A DNA stretch of 64,000 nt from Sphingobacterium detergens. GTDB lineage: Bacteria; Bacteroidota; Bacteroidia; Sphingobacteriales; Sphingobacteriaceae. Shown piece by piece: positions 8,948 through 17,309 of the stretch. A program made the translations under genes and the position numbers. The notes below the pieces were generated by a model. The model was not told where the DNA came from, did no database searches, and saw only the letters and a program-made list of their open reading frames with translations. The stretch covers positions 186,001-250,000 of the forward strand of contig NZ_RAPY01000001.1 of NCBI RefSeq assembly GCF_003610355.1. The letters run 5' to 3'. Every line of letters starts with the position of its first letter. The stretch's first letter is position 1.

Positions 8948-9849
8948 TCGGTTATTGTCGAAATCCCTAACTTCTGTAAATATGGCACTTTAATTGAAAT
9001 TTGTTTTCGCAATCTAACTATCGGGGTTTCATAAGCTATTAGAACAATATCTTTGTTCTTTTTTATAGACTCAGGGCTGATCTGAATAAACTTCGTAATA
9101 TCATTAGATGCGGTATCTGAATCTATTTTCTCAAACTGAATTGTCTTTATTATTGGTTTAAGTAAATATCCTTTCTGGCTTAATGATAGCACTGGAGTTT
9201 CAGTTTTGTAATAATACTCTTTTTCAAATTTGTATTCAACTTTAGAAAAACTTAAAACCATTACAACACAAAAAAGTAAGTAAGCAACGATAATAACAAT
9301 AGGAGCAAACCTTAATTCCATTTCATTCAAAATGAATACTCCTAATTTTTTATGAGTGATTTTAAAAAGATAGCAAAATAGAATAGTAGTGATTAATAAT
9401 GTCAAGATCACACAAATTGATAGTACCCAGTCATTGCTGTTATTAGTTGTAAAACTTAAAAGCAGATATTCAATTACACAAAATATTAAGATAGGCAGCC
9501 AATAAATTTTAATAATTTTAATACAAAGACCATGTATCTTATTTAATCTTGAAAGATTATGGTTTTTAATTTCTGTTAGAGATACGGTTCTGTAATATAA
9601 AACCATTAAACAACAAACAATCAATATAGTATTTATGAAATGAGTTATAGTTAATCCCAATAGTATAGTAGGACTGTCAGGATTATTAGAAATATCCAAA
9701 ATAAAGGTTAGAATAGCATACCAAGAGCCTGATCCGATCGTCAATATTGTAATTAATTCAGGAATCTTTATTGAGTCTACTTCTTTTAAGTTATCGACAT
9801 TTAAATAATTTGATTGAGGATTAGGATGTTTTTTTTTGGAATAGCTCAT
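8944..9849 (-). CDS. Hypothetical membrane protein, 301 aa
   Basis: Not recognised. Four or five hydrophobic segments are visible (around residues 32-50, 65-88, 112-130, 142-165 and 190-208), followed by a soluble tail of about 90 residues with many Lys and Ile. No signal or enzyme motif was seen. Its stop codon falls inside the second copy of the leader repeat, so its 3' end was probably joined there by recombination. It is very AT-rich. It starts at an ATG (MSYSKKKHPNP). Confidence 0.75.
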   Translation of the reverse strand: MSYSKKKHPNPQSNYLNVDNLKEVDSIKIPELITILTIGSGSWYAILTFILDISNNPDSPTILLGLTITHFINTILIVCCLMVLYYRTVSLTEIKNHNLSRLNKIHGLCIKIIKIYWLPILIFCVIEYLLLSFTTNNSNDWVLSICVILTLLITTILFCYLFKITHKKLGVFILNEMELRFAPIVIIVAYLLFCVVMVLSFSKVEYKFEKEYYYKTETPVLSLSQKGYLLKPIIKTIQFEKIDSDTASNDITKFIQISPESIKKNKDIVLIAYETPIVRLRKQISIKVPYLQKLGISTITD

Positions 9850-10163
9850 TTATTTAAAGCACTTTAGGGTAATAAAAATGCAAATATATGGTTTGATACT
9901 TATAAGGGCTATAAACAAATGAGCAAAATGTGGAATTAGTTTCCCCTCGACCAAGGGAACCAACAAACAGACCTTATATTAAATCATTCACGATCAAAGT
10001 CTAAACACAAACTCACTTCTTCCTTTAACTTCCCAATTAACCAATTTTTTTTATTTCAACAAAAATTCATATTTTGCCACATATTATTAGCTTTATTTTT
10101 TATTTCTATAATAATACATTGGAGAATTCAATAATAAAAAAGGAAGTGGTTTTTGAGGATCGC
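9850..10163. other. Intergenic, AT-rich, upstream of the methyltransferase operon
   Basis: No gene or clear repeat is seen. TATTTTGCC at about 10070-10078 resembles an imperfect -7 element; if real, it argues against the in-frame TTG at 10074 as the methyltransferase start and for the ATG at 10164. Confidence 0.4.
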
Positions 10164-11219
10164 ATGGAAGAGTTATTTGCAGTCGACATATTTAGTGGGG
10201 CGGGTGGGTTAAGCTTGGGTGCCGAAATGGCTGGAATAAAAGTACAAGTTGCTATCGAAAAAAACAAAAGTTCAGCATTAACTTTTAAAAAAAACCACCC
10301 CAATAGTATGGTTCTTATAGAAGATATTAGAAATATTGATCCTATGGAGGTAGCTCCTAAAGAACCTTTTATTCTATTTGGAGGACCTCCTTGTCAAGGT
10401 TTCTCATCTTCTAATACGAAAAGTAGAAATTTAGACAACCCTAATAATTATCTATTTCATGAGTTTGTCCGGTTTGTTCGAAATTTGAAACCTAAATGGT
10501 TTTTATTTGAAAATGTTGAAGGGATAACAAGTTTTGATAAAGGGAATACAGTTAAGCAGATTAAGACTTTATTTCAAGAATTAGGTTATATGACAAGTGA
10601 GAAGATCCTTTGTGCATCAGATTATGGGGTACCACAAAATCGAAATCGTTTTATAATGGTTGGTAATCTAATGGGAATAGATTTTATATTTCCAGAACCA
10701 CATAAGCAAAAGATAACTGTTGAACAAGCTTTTGAGGATCTACCATTATTGAATAATGGAGATTTAATTGATAAGTTACCTTATGGAAAAACGATTTCAA
10801 AAGAAAATGAATACGCGAGATTAATGAGATCTGGTCTAGTTCATTGCTGTCAAAATTTAGTTTCAAAAAATAAAGACTATGTTATCGAAAGATATAGATA
10901 TATAAAACCTGGACAAAATTGGAAAGCTATTCCGGAAGAATTGATGAAAAATTATAAGGATCGAAATAAATGCCATAGCGGTATATATCGTAGACTGGAC
11001 CCAAATAAGCCATCAGTAGTAATATCGAACTATAGAAAAAATATGCTTATTCACCCATACCAAGATAGAGGATTATCGGTACGAGAAGCTGCTAGGTTAC
11101 AGAGTTTTCCAGACAATTTTTATTTTGAAGGAAGTTTAGTTGAGATACAGCAGCAAATTGGTAATGCAGTTCCACCTCTATTGGCTATGCAGATTTTTAT
11201 GAAAATTATTTTAAGTTAA
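10164..11219 (+). CDS. DNA (cytosine-5-)-methyltransferase
   Basis: Transfers a methyl group from S-adenosylmethionine to C5 of cytosine in a specific DNA site. All key motifs are in order: motif I DIFSGAGGLSLGAEMAG near the N-terminus, motif IV GGPPCQGFSSSN with the catalytic Cys, motif VI ENVEG, motif VIII QNRNRF, motif IX-like RLDPNKPSV, and motif X QIGNAVPPLLA. The stretch between VIII and IX is the target-recognition region. The ATG at 10164 places motif I at residue 7, normal for the family; an in-frame TTG at 10074 would add 30 unusual residues. It is first of four genes spaced 3-6 bases apart. No restriction endonuclease of known type follows, so the partner genes may supply the effector function. 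Confidence 0.95.
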   Translation: MEELFAVDIFSGAGGLSLGAEMAGIKVQVAIEKNKSSALTFKKNHPNSMVLIEDIRNIDPMEVAPKEPFILFGGPPCQGFSSSNTKSRNLDNPNNYLFHEFVRFVRNLKPKWFLFENVEGITSFDKGNTVKQIKTLFQELGYMTSEKILCASDYGVPQNRNRFIMVGNLMGIDFIFPEPHKQKITVEQAFEDLPLLNNGDLIDKLPYGKTISKENEYARLMRSGLVHCCQNLVSKNKDYVIERYRYIKPGQNWKAIPEELMKNYKDRNKCHSGIYRRLDPNKPSVVISNYRKNMLIHPYQDRGLSVREAARLQSFPDNFYFEGSLVEIQQQIGNAVPPLLAMQIFMKIILS

Positions 11220-11225
11220 GATTGA

Positions 11226-12263
11226 ATGGATTTAGGGAACAAGAATTTAGAAGAATGGTTGAAAAATGTAGAACCCAACATGTTTCCTCAAGGCAAAATT
11301 GAGGATCATTATACTCATTATAAAAAATTAAAAGAACATTTGAAACCAATTCACGAGGAAGTTGTCCATGGAGCGAATTTAAAAGATCCAGAAATGTTTC
11401 TAAATGATCATGGAGAAAAGCACATCGAAACGGTTATATCTAGAGCTTCATATTTAGTAGCAACCGATGATTGTAATTTAACTCCATATGAAGTTTATCT
11501 CTTACTCTGTTGTATTCAAATTCACGATATTGGAAACATATTTGGGCGTTATAATCATGAGAAAAACTCTGTGGAAATCATGAAAGAGGCAAGAGCAATT
11601 TGTGGTAGGGATACTATAGAAGCAATGACAATTAGATCAATAGCAGAGGCTCATGGTGGGAAATTGGAAAACGGTAATAAAGATAAAATATCTTCTCTAA
11701 GTAAAGTAGTAGATACAATGTATGGTGATATTCGACCGAGGTTATTGGCGAGTATACTTCGCTTTGCCGATGAGCTGGCAGACGATAAAACTAGGGCTAG
11801 TTCAACTCTGTTGAGGACAGGTAAAATACCGAAAAAAAGTGAAGTTTTCCATGCATATGCACATTGTTTACAATCCGTTAAATTTGAACATTCAGACGCA
11901 CAAATAAAAGTTACATTTTCTGTTCCTGATATCTTTTTGAGTAGAAAATTTGGTAAATTAGATGAGGAGGTCTTTCTTATGGATGAAATATATGAACGAT
12001 TAATGAAAATGTATTACGAAAAACGCTATTGCATGAGATTTATGAAAAAAAACATTGATATAGATAGAATACGTGTTCATATTCAATTTTATAGTGAAGA
12101 GGAAATTTGCGAAATTCATGATAAACTAGTGTTTGATATTAGAGATAGAGGATATCCATCTGATACGTCGAGTATATACATTCTTTGCCCTGAATTGTCG
12201 CGTAATAACTCCAGACTGGATGGTGAATATTTCAATTCTTTATCAATAAAACAAAACAATTAG
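11226..12263 (+). CDS. HD-domain phosphohydrolase-like protein
   Basis: 345-aa soluble protein with a metal-dependent HD domain. HGEKHIETVI near residue 62 gives the first His, and QIHDIGNIFGRYNHE near residue 97 gives the HD pair; a further conserved His is in AEAHGG near residue 138. RFADELADDKTRAS near residue 180 is typical of an HD helix. The C-terminal 130 residues are of unknown fold. HD domains hydrolyse nucleotides, cyclic nucleotides or nucleic acids; which applies here cannot be told. It lies six bases after the methyltransferase and three before the ATPase, so all are probably co-transcribed and functionally linked. Confidence 0.85.
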   Translation: MDLGNKNLEEWLKNVEPNMFPQGKIEDHYTHYKKLKEHLKPIHEEVVHGANLKDPEMFLNDHGEKHIETVISRASYLVATDDCNLTPYEVYLLLCCIQIHDIGNIFGRYNHEKNSVEIMKEARAICGRDTIEAMTIRSIAEAHGGKLENGNKDKISSLSKVVDTMYGDIRPRLLASILRFADELADDKTRASSTLLRTGKIPKKSEVFHAYAHCLQSVKFEHSDAQIKVTFSVPDIFLSRKFGKLDEEVFLMDEIYERLMKMYYEKRYCMRFMKKNIDIDRIRVHIQFYSEEEICEIHDKLVFDIRDRGYPSDTSSIYILCPELSRNNSRLDGEYFNSLSIKQNN

Positions 12264-12266
12264 GTA

Positions 12267-14036
12267 ATGAAAAGTCCTTTTGAATATACATCGCCAGAAG
12301 CTCTTACTGCAAAAGACATAATAGATCTATTTGTCCCTTACTCAGGAGAATATTATAATGTTCCAAATTTAGGGCATACATTTTTAAATGGCCCCAGAGG
12401 TTCTGGAAAGAGTATGTATTTTCGTTATATGGAACCTGATTGCCAATCAATAGTTCAAGGAAAAGAAATCAAGAACCTTGATTATTTGGCACTGCACTTA
12501 CCAATTAAGGAAGGTCAATTGGACAAAACCGATTTATCACTACTTAAAAATAAGCATGGGGAACACTTAATTAACGAACATTTTATGGTTATAAATTTTT
12601 CCATTAAAATATTTGAAAATTTAAGTAGGATATCTTTTGAGGAATCGGAAGAAAACCTGAAATGTTGTCGCTTTTTTATCGAAAATGTTTTCTTTTCTTT
12701 ATTAAAAGACTCTTATTGGGATGAAGATTATTCAATAGAAGGGATTAGCACTATTCAACAATGTTTTATTTTTTTACGTAACATATGTAAAGATATAAAT
12801 AGAGATTTTACAAGAACTCTAATTTCACAAATATTTTTAGCAGAAGGAAAACATATCTCTTATTCGGGGCCGCTATGTCTTTTTAATGGTTTTATGTTAA
12901 ATTTTCTCGAAGGCTTGAAAGAACTTCCTTTCTTTCCTAGAGGCCCTATTTACCTTATGATCGATGATGCGGACAACTTAAACATAATCCAGACTAAAAT
13001 TCTAAATACTTGGGTCTCATTAAGAATTTCTAAAATTGTTAGTTTAAAAATTTCTACTCAATTGCGATACAAGACATATAAAACTATAAATAATTCTAGA
13101 ATTGATACTCCTCATGATTACTCGGAAATTAATATATCTGATATATATACAACGAAGAAAAGTTTGTATAGAGAAAGAATTAAAGAAGCTGTCGAGAGGC
13201 GACTTAGGAAATTCACTAGTAAAAGTAATATAAGTGTTGATGAATATTTTCCTTCAGATAAAGATCAAGAAAAAAAGATAAATCAACTTTTTGAAGAATA
13301 TAAGAAAAAAAATGGAGGGGAAAAAAAAGGTTACGATTTTGCTTATAGATACGCTAGAGCAGATTTTATAAAAAATCTACAGGGAAATAGAAATCATTAC
13401 AGTTATGCTGGATTTGATAATTTGGTAAATATATCATCAGGTGTTATGAGACATTTTATAGATTTTTCGCATAGGATGTTTACCATGCAGCTTAGTAAAC
13501 AAAATGAAAAGGAAGAAATTAGATTTATTACCCCAATAGTTCAAGATGAACAAATTAAAGAATATTCTAAATGGTTTTTAGAAGAAAATTTTGCGAAGTT
13601 AAAGGAAGATGCGAGTAATTCCTCTGAAGAACTTAACGATTTTGTACTACTTCGTAATTTATTAGAAGCTTTAGGTCAAACTTTTCATTTGATTTTAATT
13701 TCTGATTCTAAAGAGAGACGGGTTTTTTCGTTTGCACTCCAAGATGATCCAAATGAAGAGCTAAGAAAGGTTTTAAAACTTGGTGTCGAATTAGGTTATT
13801 TTCAGAAATCTTTAATTGGAAATAAGATGGGAACTGGTCAAGCTCAATTGTATATTTTGAATAGATTGTTAGCCCCTTATTTCAAACTAGATCCGACAAG
13901 TTTTGCCGGATATAAATTTGTTACTTGCCAAATACTTTTGGAAGCAATGACAAAGCCAAATACTTTTGTTGGGCGATTAAAACGAAGCGGTGTTAATTCC
14001 GCTTTTGAAGACAATCAATTGACATTATTTACATAG
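12267..14036 (+). CDS. P-loop ATPase, ORC/CDC6-like
   Basis: 589-aa protein with a Walker A motif GPRGSGKSMYF near residue 43 and a Walker B-like hydrophobic strand ending in Asp-Asp (IYLMIDDADNL near residue 230). The layout (short N-terminus, Walker A, about 180 residues of insert, Walker B, then a long helical tail) resembles the bacterial ORC-CDC6-type AAA ATPases found in defence loci. Residues about 290-370 are rich in Lys and Glu. The C-terminal region (about 465-560) could be a winged-helix DNA-binding part, but this is inference. It probably senses or remodels DNA or protein for the operon. Strongly AT-rich. Confidence 0.75.
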   Translation: MKSPFEYTSPEALTAKDIIDLFVPYSGEYYNVPNLGHTFLNGPRGSGKSMYFRYMEPDCQSIVQGKEIKNLDYLALHLPIKEGQLDKTDLSLLKNKHGEHLINEHFMVINFSIKIFENLSRISFEESEENLKCCRFFIENVFFSLLKDSYWDEDYSIEGISTIQQCFIFLRNICKDINRDFTRTLISQIFLAEGKHISYSGPLCLFNGFMLNFLEGLKELPFFPRGPIYLMIDDADNLNIIQTKILNTWVSLRISKIVSLKISTQLRYKTYKTINNSRIDTPHDYSEINISDIYTTKKSLYRERIKEAVERRLRKFTSKSNISVDEYFPSDKDQEKKINQLFEEYKKKNGGEKKGYDFAYRYARADFIKNLQGNRNHYSYAGFDNLVNISSGVMRHFIDFSHRMFTMQLSKQNEKEEIRFITPIVQDEQIKEYSKWFLEENFAKLKEDASNSSEELNDFVLLRNLLEALGQTFHLILISDSKERRVFSFALQDDPNEELRKVLKLGVELGYFQKSLIGNKMGTGQAQLYILNRLLAPYFKLDPTSFAGYKFVTCQILLEAMTKPNTFVGRLKRSGVNSAFEDNQLTLFT

Positions 14037-14041
14037 AAAAT

Positions 14042-14998
14042 ATGGAGAAAATTACCTTAAAGGATATAAAACATCAACTTGCAGGTTGTAAAGTCAGCCA
14101 TTTTTTAACTTGCGCAAGTTTTGAAGATAGATCTTCATCCCTAGTAAAAGTTATGCTTGGTCAAGAAATAGATGATATAGGGATTTTTGCTACAATAGAT
14201 TTTGCGAAAGAAATTGAGGAATCTCGAAATCATATGTGTCACCTTCTGCAGGATTATAAGGTTCAAAAAATAGATCTGAAGATATCTGATCCCGTTTTTT
14301 CTTTCATTAATATAGTCAACTATTGTGTTAATATATTTGTGAATGAGCCAGTTTTCTTGGTTTTAGATATCAGCACTTTTACTCATGAACATTTATTAAT
14401 TTTATTTAGAGTTATACGAGATTATAAGAGGGAATCTGATACAGTCTTTGTAAGCTATACATCTGTTCAGGAATATTCATATAATATAACTGAACATACG
14501 GATAAATGGCTTACAAAAGGTGTTAAAGAATTAAGATCTATCATTGGGTTTCCTGGGTATTTTGACCCAACCCGAAGAAATCATTTAATTATATTAGTAG
14601 GGTTTGAAGTAGAAAGAGTTATTAAATTAATAGAGAGCTTCGAATTTGAAATGGTAACTCTAATTATCGGATCTAGTGATAATCCTATGAGTATTAATAA
14701 TCAGATAATTAATGAGCATAGATATGATCAGATATTAACGATGTATTCCCATGCAAAAAAAATGGAGGTTTCTTTAACTAATCCTCAGGAAGTCAAAACT
14801 ACAATTTTAAATTACATCAAAGACTTTGACGATTACAATACAGTAATTGCTCCAATGAATAATAAAATTTCCACTTTAGGAGTTGGTTATGCTGCGATGG
14901 AAAACACTGATATCCAGTTGTTTTATATGCAAGCGAATATTTACAATACAGAAGGTTATTCTAAATCTGAGGATTGTTTTTATTTGGGGAAATTGTGA
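14042..14998 (+). CDS. Uncharacterised alpha/beta protein, last gene of the methyltransferase operon
   Basis: Not assigned to a family with certainty. The 318 residues alternate short hydrophobic strands and helices in the manner of two Rossmann-like halves: HFLTCASFEDRSSSL (residues about 20-34), PVFLVLDISTFTHEHLLIL (about 102-120), then LIILVGFEVERVIKLIESF (about 181-199), VTLIIGSSDNPM, and a C-terminal VIAPMNNKISTLGVGYA (about 279-295). There is no signal peptide or membrane segment. The fold pattern would suit a ligand-sensing or nucleotide-binding role. It starts six bases after the ATPase stop, so it belongs to the same transcription unit. Confidence 0.7.
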   Translation: MEKITLKDIKHQLAGCKVSHFLTCASFEDRSSSLVKVMLGQEIDDIGIFATIDFAKEIEESRNHMCHLLQDYKVQKIDLKISDPVFSFINIVNYCVNIFVNEPVFLVLDISTFTHEHLLILFRVIRDYKRESDTVFVSYTSVQEYSYNITEHTDKWLTKGVKELRSIIGFPGYFDPTRRNHLIILVGFEVERVIKLIESFEFEMVTLIIGSSDNPMSINNQIINEHRYDQILTMYSHAKKMEVSLTNPQEVKTTILNYIKDFDDYNTVIAPMNNKISTLGVGYAAMENTDIQLFYMQANIYNTEGYSKSEDCFYLGKL

Positions 14999-15150
14999 TT
15001 TTAAAGATTTTTTTTATTTAAATTTTTGAGGATTTCTTAGAAAAATGTATGAGTTTATTTAATTAAATACAATACAACCGCGTTCAATAAATCTTTATTG
15101 TAATTAATATTCGGATTTGAGAAAAATATACGATATTTTCTTTATAAGTA

Positions 15151-15525
15151 CTAATAACTTCCCTTACTCGGTATAACATGCCTCACACCCCCTCTAGGAT
15201 TCTCCATGTCACCAGAATAACGTGGAATCAGGTGGCAGTGAAAATGGAAAACCGTTTGTCCGGCAGATTCACCACAGTTCATGCCTATATTATAACCGTC
15301 AGGAGTAAACTCAGATTCTACTAAGGATCTAGCCAGGCCGATCGCGTTATCTAAGTCAGCTTTTTCATCAGGAGTGAGGTCAAAATAATCGGTGCGAAGT
15401 GCTTTGCTTATAATTAAGGTATGACCTGGGCTAACTGGAAAGCCGTCTCGGATCAAGAAGAAATGGTGGGTTTCTCCGATTTGTTTGTCTGTTGGTAGTT
15501 CTAAAAAGTTTTTAATGCTGCTCAT
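15151..15525 (-). CDS. HIT family protein
   Basis: 124-aa histidine-triad nucleotide hydrolase or transferase. The motif HFHCHLIPRY (about residues 93-102) is the H-x-H-x-H signature; FLIRDGFPVSPGHTLIISK gives the N-terminal strand of the fold, and the tail GGVRHVIPSKGSY is common in small bacterial HIT proteins. HIT proteins act on phosphoanhydride or phosphoramidate bonds of nucleotides. The start lies two bases after the stop of the HNH gene, so the two are translationally close. The pairing with an HNH nuclease in an accessory region suggests a shared role, possibly defence. Confidence 0.9.
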   Translation of the reverse strand: MSSIKNFLELPTDKQIGETHHFFLIRDGFPVSPGHTLIISKALRTDYFDLTPDEKADLDNAIGLARSLVESEFTPDGYNIGMNCGESAGQTVFHFHCHLIPRYSGDMENPRGGVRHVIPSKGSY

Positions 15526-15527
15526 GG

Positions 15528-16553
15528 CTAAAAATTTCCCGGCAATTCAATCCAAGGCTGCCATTCATGGATCGAGTGGGAGAGCGCTAGATTGTATTGC
15601 GACTGTAGAAAGATACGTCTTTTTTCTTTTGTTTTTCCGGTTTGATTAATAATGGTTTCGGCTAATGGGTGCTTGCTCTCAATGTAGAATTCATTTCGAT
15701 TATACAGCCGTTCTAGGTAACGACGATGCGGTACCCTTGCACTTTTATCACTATTGATCTTTGGGTCAGCTAACACCAGATTCCAAACGCCGTTAATATT
15801 AGCTTCCTCGGCTGTATGTGCTCGCTTATTAAGATGGAGGAGGAAGTGGTCCACTTCACATATATTCTCCGATCCCTTATTGACAAAGATATCTTGATAG
15901 GAATAGAAGCATTTGCCTTTTTGATAACCATTTAAGGCATCCCTAACCGAAGTGATTTCAATCCTCCGCATAAATGAATCTATGAACAATTCTTGCTTCA
16001 CAGCATCGTGTTTGACTTCCAGCAGGTTCGGATTGATCTGTAAGTTCCATGCTGTTTCGACCAGGTTCCATCGGGCATCAACCTCTTGTTCCAAATTAAT
16101 AAATTGAAGAGCTTCTCTTAATTTAAAGATATTGTCCGTTAGAATGATTTCCTTCTTGCCATCACCGTAATTCTTTTGATAGAATGGATCTTTGATTATA
16201 TCACCATTGACATTCTGAAATGCATCGACCACGTTGACAAAACCAAATTTGATTGTCGTTTGGATCAACTGGTCTTCACTGATCCGACCAGCAGCAAAAT
16301 CACGACAGGCATTTAGAAATTTACTTGATGTAGAACTACCTTGCTTATCACTTTTCCCAAGGTGCTCAATAATATTTCTGGCAAAAGGTACCGCTAGCTC
16401 TTCAAGGGATAGGGAAGATCTGTTAGGGGATAAGAGTTCTATTATAGCTTTAGCAAATGCAAACTTATAGGTAGCCGAGTTTTTGCCAAACAAAATAATG
16501 GCTCGCCATTGCGATTCTAGACTGGGATCGTTGATCTGGAATTTTGTGGACAT
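15528..16553 (-). CDS. HNH endonuclease domain protein
   Basis: About 341 aa. The N-terminal 200 residues are helical and of unknown fold (SQWRAIILFGKNSATYKF near the start recurs in such proteins). The HNH part is C-terminal: GKCFYSYQDIF near residue 210 has a Cys where zinc-binding HNH proteins have the first Cys pair, then CEVDHFLL (the conserved Asp-His), then NLVLADPKINSDKSAR with the central Asn. The protein is predicted to cut DNA. The ATG at 16553 (MSTKFQINDP) is chosen over a TTG nine bases upstream. It precedes the HIT gene with almost no gap. Confidence 0.85.
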   Translation of the reverse strand: MSTKFQINDPSLESQWRAIILFGKNSATYKFAFAKAIIELLSPNRSSLSLEELAVPFARNIIEHLGKSDKQGSSTSSKFLNACRDFAAGRISEDQLIQTTIKFGFVNVVDAFQNVNGDIIKDPFYQKNYGDGKKEIILTDNIFKLREALQFINLEQEVDARWNLVETAWNLQINPNLLEVKHDAVKQELFIDSFMRRIEITSVRDALNGYQKGKCFYSYQDIFVNKGSENICEVDHFLLHLNKRAHTAEEANINGVWNLVLADPKINSDKSARVPHRRYLERLYNRNEFYIESKHPLAETIINQTGKTKEKRRIFLQSQYNLALSHSIHEWQPWIELPGNF

Positions 16554-16592
16554 TTGGTTCAAAGCTTTGGGAGTTTCGCCGATATAATAGAC

Positions 16593-16943
16593 CTATTCCT
16601 CAATATGATCTTTCAATTCCTCTTTTATACGATAAAATAATTCTAACTCATACTTCAGCTGTTCTTCTTCTGAAACGACTGGCGGTAGGTGTGGCTTTGA
16701 AGGATCGAATGGCCCTTTAATAATTTCTAAAGTGACCACGTCCCCAAGTTTAAGTGTAGTATTTAACCAATCAACGCTTTTATCCGTATCAGAATCTAGA
16801 CCGCCAACAAGAAAACCAAATTCATTTCGACCTTGTCTACGCGCAAAAACCGCCATTGCATGCAATACGTAGTGAGCTTTGTCAAATCCCGCTTTGGTAA
16901 CATGCTTGTCGTTTATTTTGATTTTAACGCCAATATTATTCAT
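16593..16943 (-). CDS. Hypothetical protein, paralogue A of a tandem pair
   Basis: 116 aa, no known family. Clearly related to the next upstream gene: both begin with a GxKIxxN strand, then VTxAGxDKxxYVL, a central GD (V/T) (V/I) TLE-type strand, and an identical ELKDHI/KLKDHI-type C-terminus after a helical stretch. The pattern suggests a small beta-sandwich with a C-terminal helix. It lies between the HNH gene and its paralogue, four bases from the latter, in a leftward operon-like row. Confidence 0.75.
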   Translation of the reverse strand: MNNIGVKIKINDKHVTKAGFDKAHYVLHAMAVFARRQGRNEFGFLVGGLDSDTDKSVDWLNTTLKLGDVVTLEIIKGPFDPSKPHLPPVVSEEEQLKYELELFYRIKEELKDHIEE

Positions 16944-16947
16944 ATAT

Positions 16948-17301
16948 TTATTTGATGTGGTCTTTAAGTTTTTCTTTCAAATGATAATAAGTATCCAGTT
17001 TATCTTTTAATACGGCTTTCTTATCAATCTCACTTTTAGTTCTAGTTTTGGGCTCGTCAAAAGGAGCCTCAATCACCTCCATTGTAATAGTGTCTCCCTC
17101 TTTAAGGTCAGTGCCGTACCAATAAAGATGGTCGTTCTGCTCACCATCCATTCCACTTACATTAAAGGAGAACTCCTTACTGCCATTCTTTCTTTCCACA
17201 AAGTTTAGATTGGCAATTAATACATAATCATCCTTGTCCAATCCAGCATTTGTGACCGGACTGCCGTTGAGTTCTATTTTAAGCCCTAGTTTTTTTTCCA
17301 T
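16948..17301 (-). CDS. Hypothetical protein, paralogue B of a tandem pair
   Basis: 117 aa; the sister of the gene at 16593-16943, with the same start pattern (GLKIELNGSPVTNAGLDK), the same predicted strands and the same C-terminal helix ending KLKDHIK. No domain recognised. The pair probably arose by tandem duplication and then diverged strongly in the middle. It follows the EF-Tu-barrel-like gene by eight bases. Confidence 0.75.
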   Translation of the reverse strand: MEKKLGLKIELNGSPVTNAGLDKDDYVLIANLNFVERKNGSKEFSFNVSGMDGEQNDHLYWYGTDLKEGDTITMEVIEAPFDEPKTRTKSEIDKKAVLKDKLDTYYHLKEKLKDHIK

Positions 17302-17309
17302 GGTTATCT

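Noticed and set aside
5000..9900. Prophage around the tailspike-like gene
   Set aside because: No capsid, terminase, portal, integrase or lysis genes are seen; the beta-helix gene stands alone between unrelated small genes.
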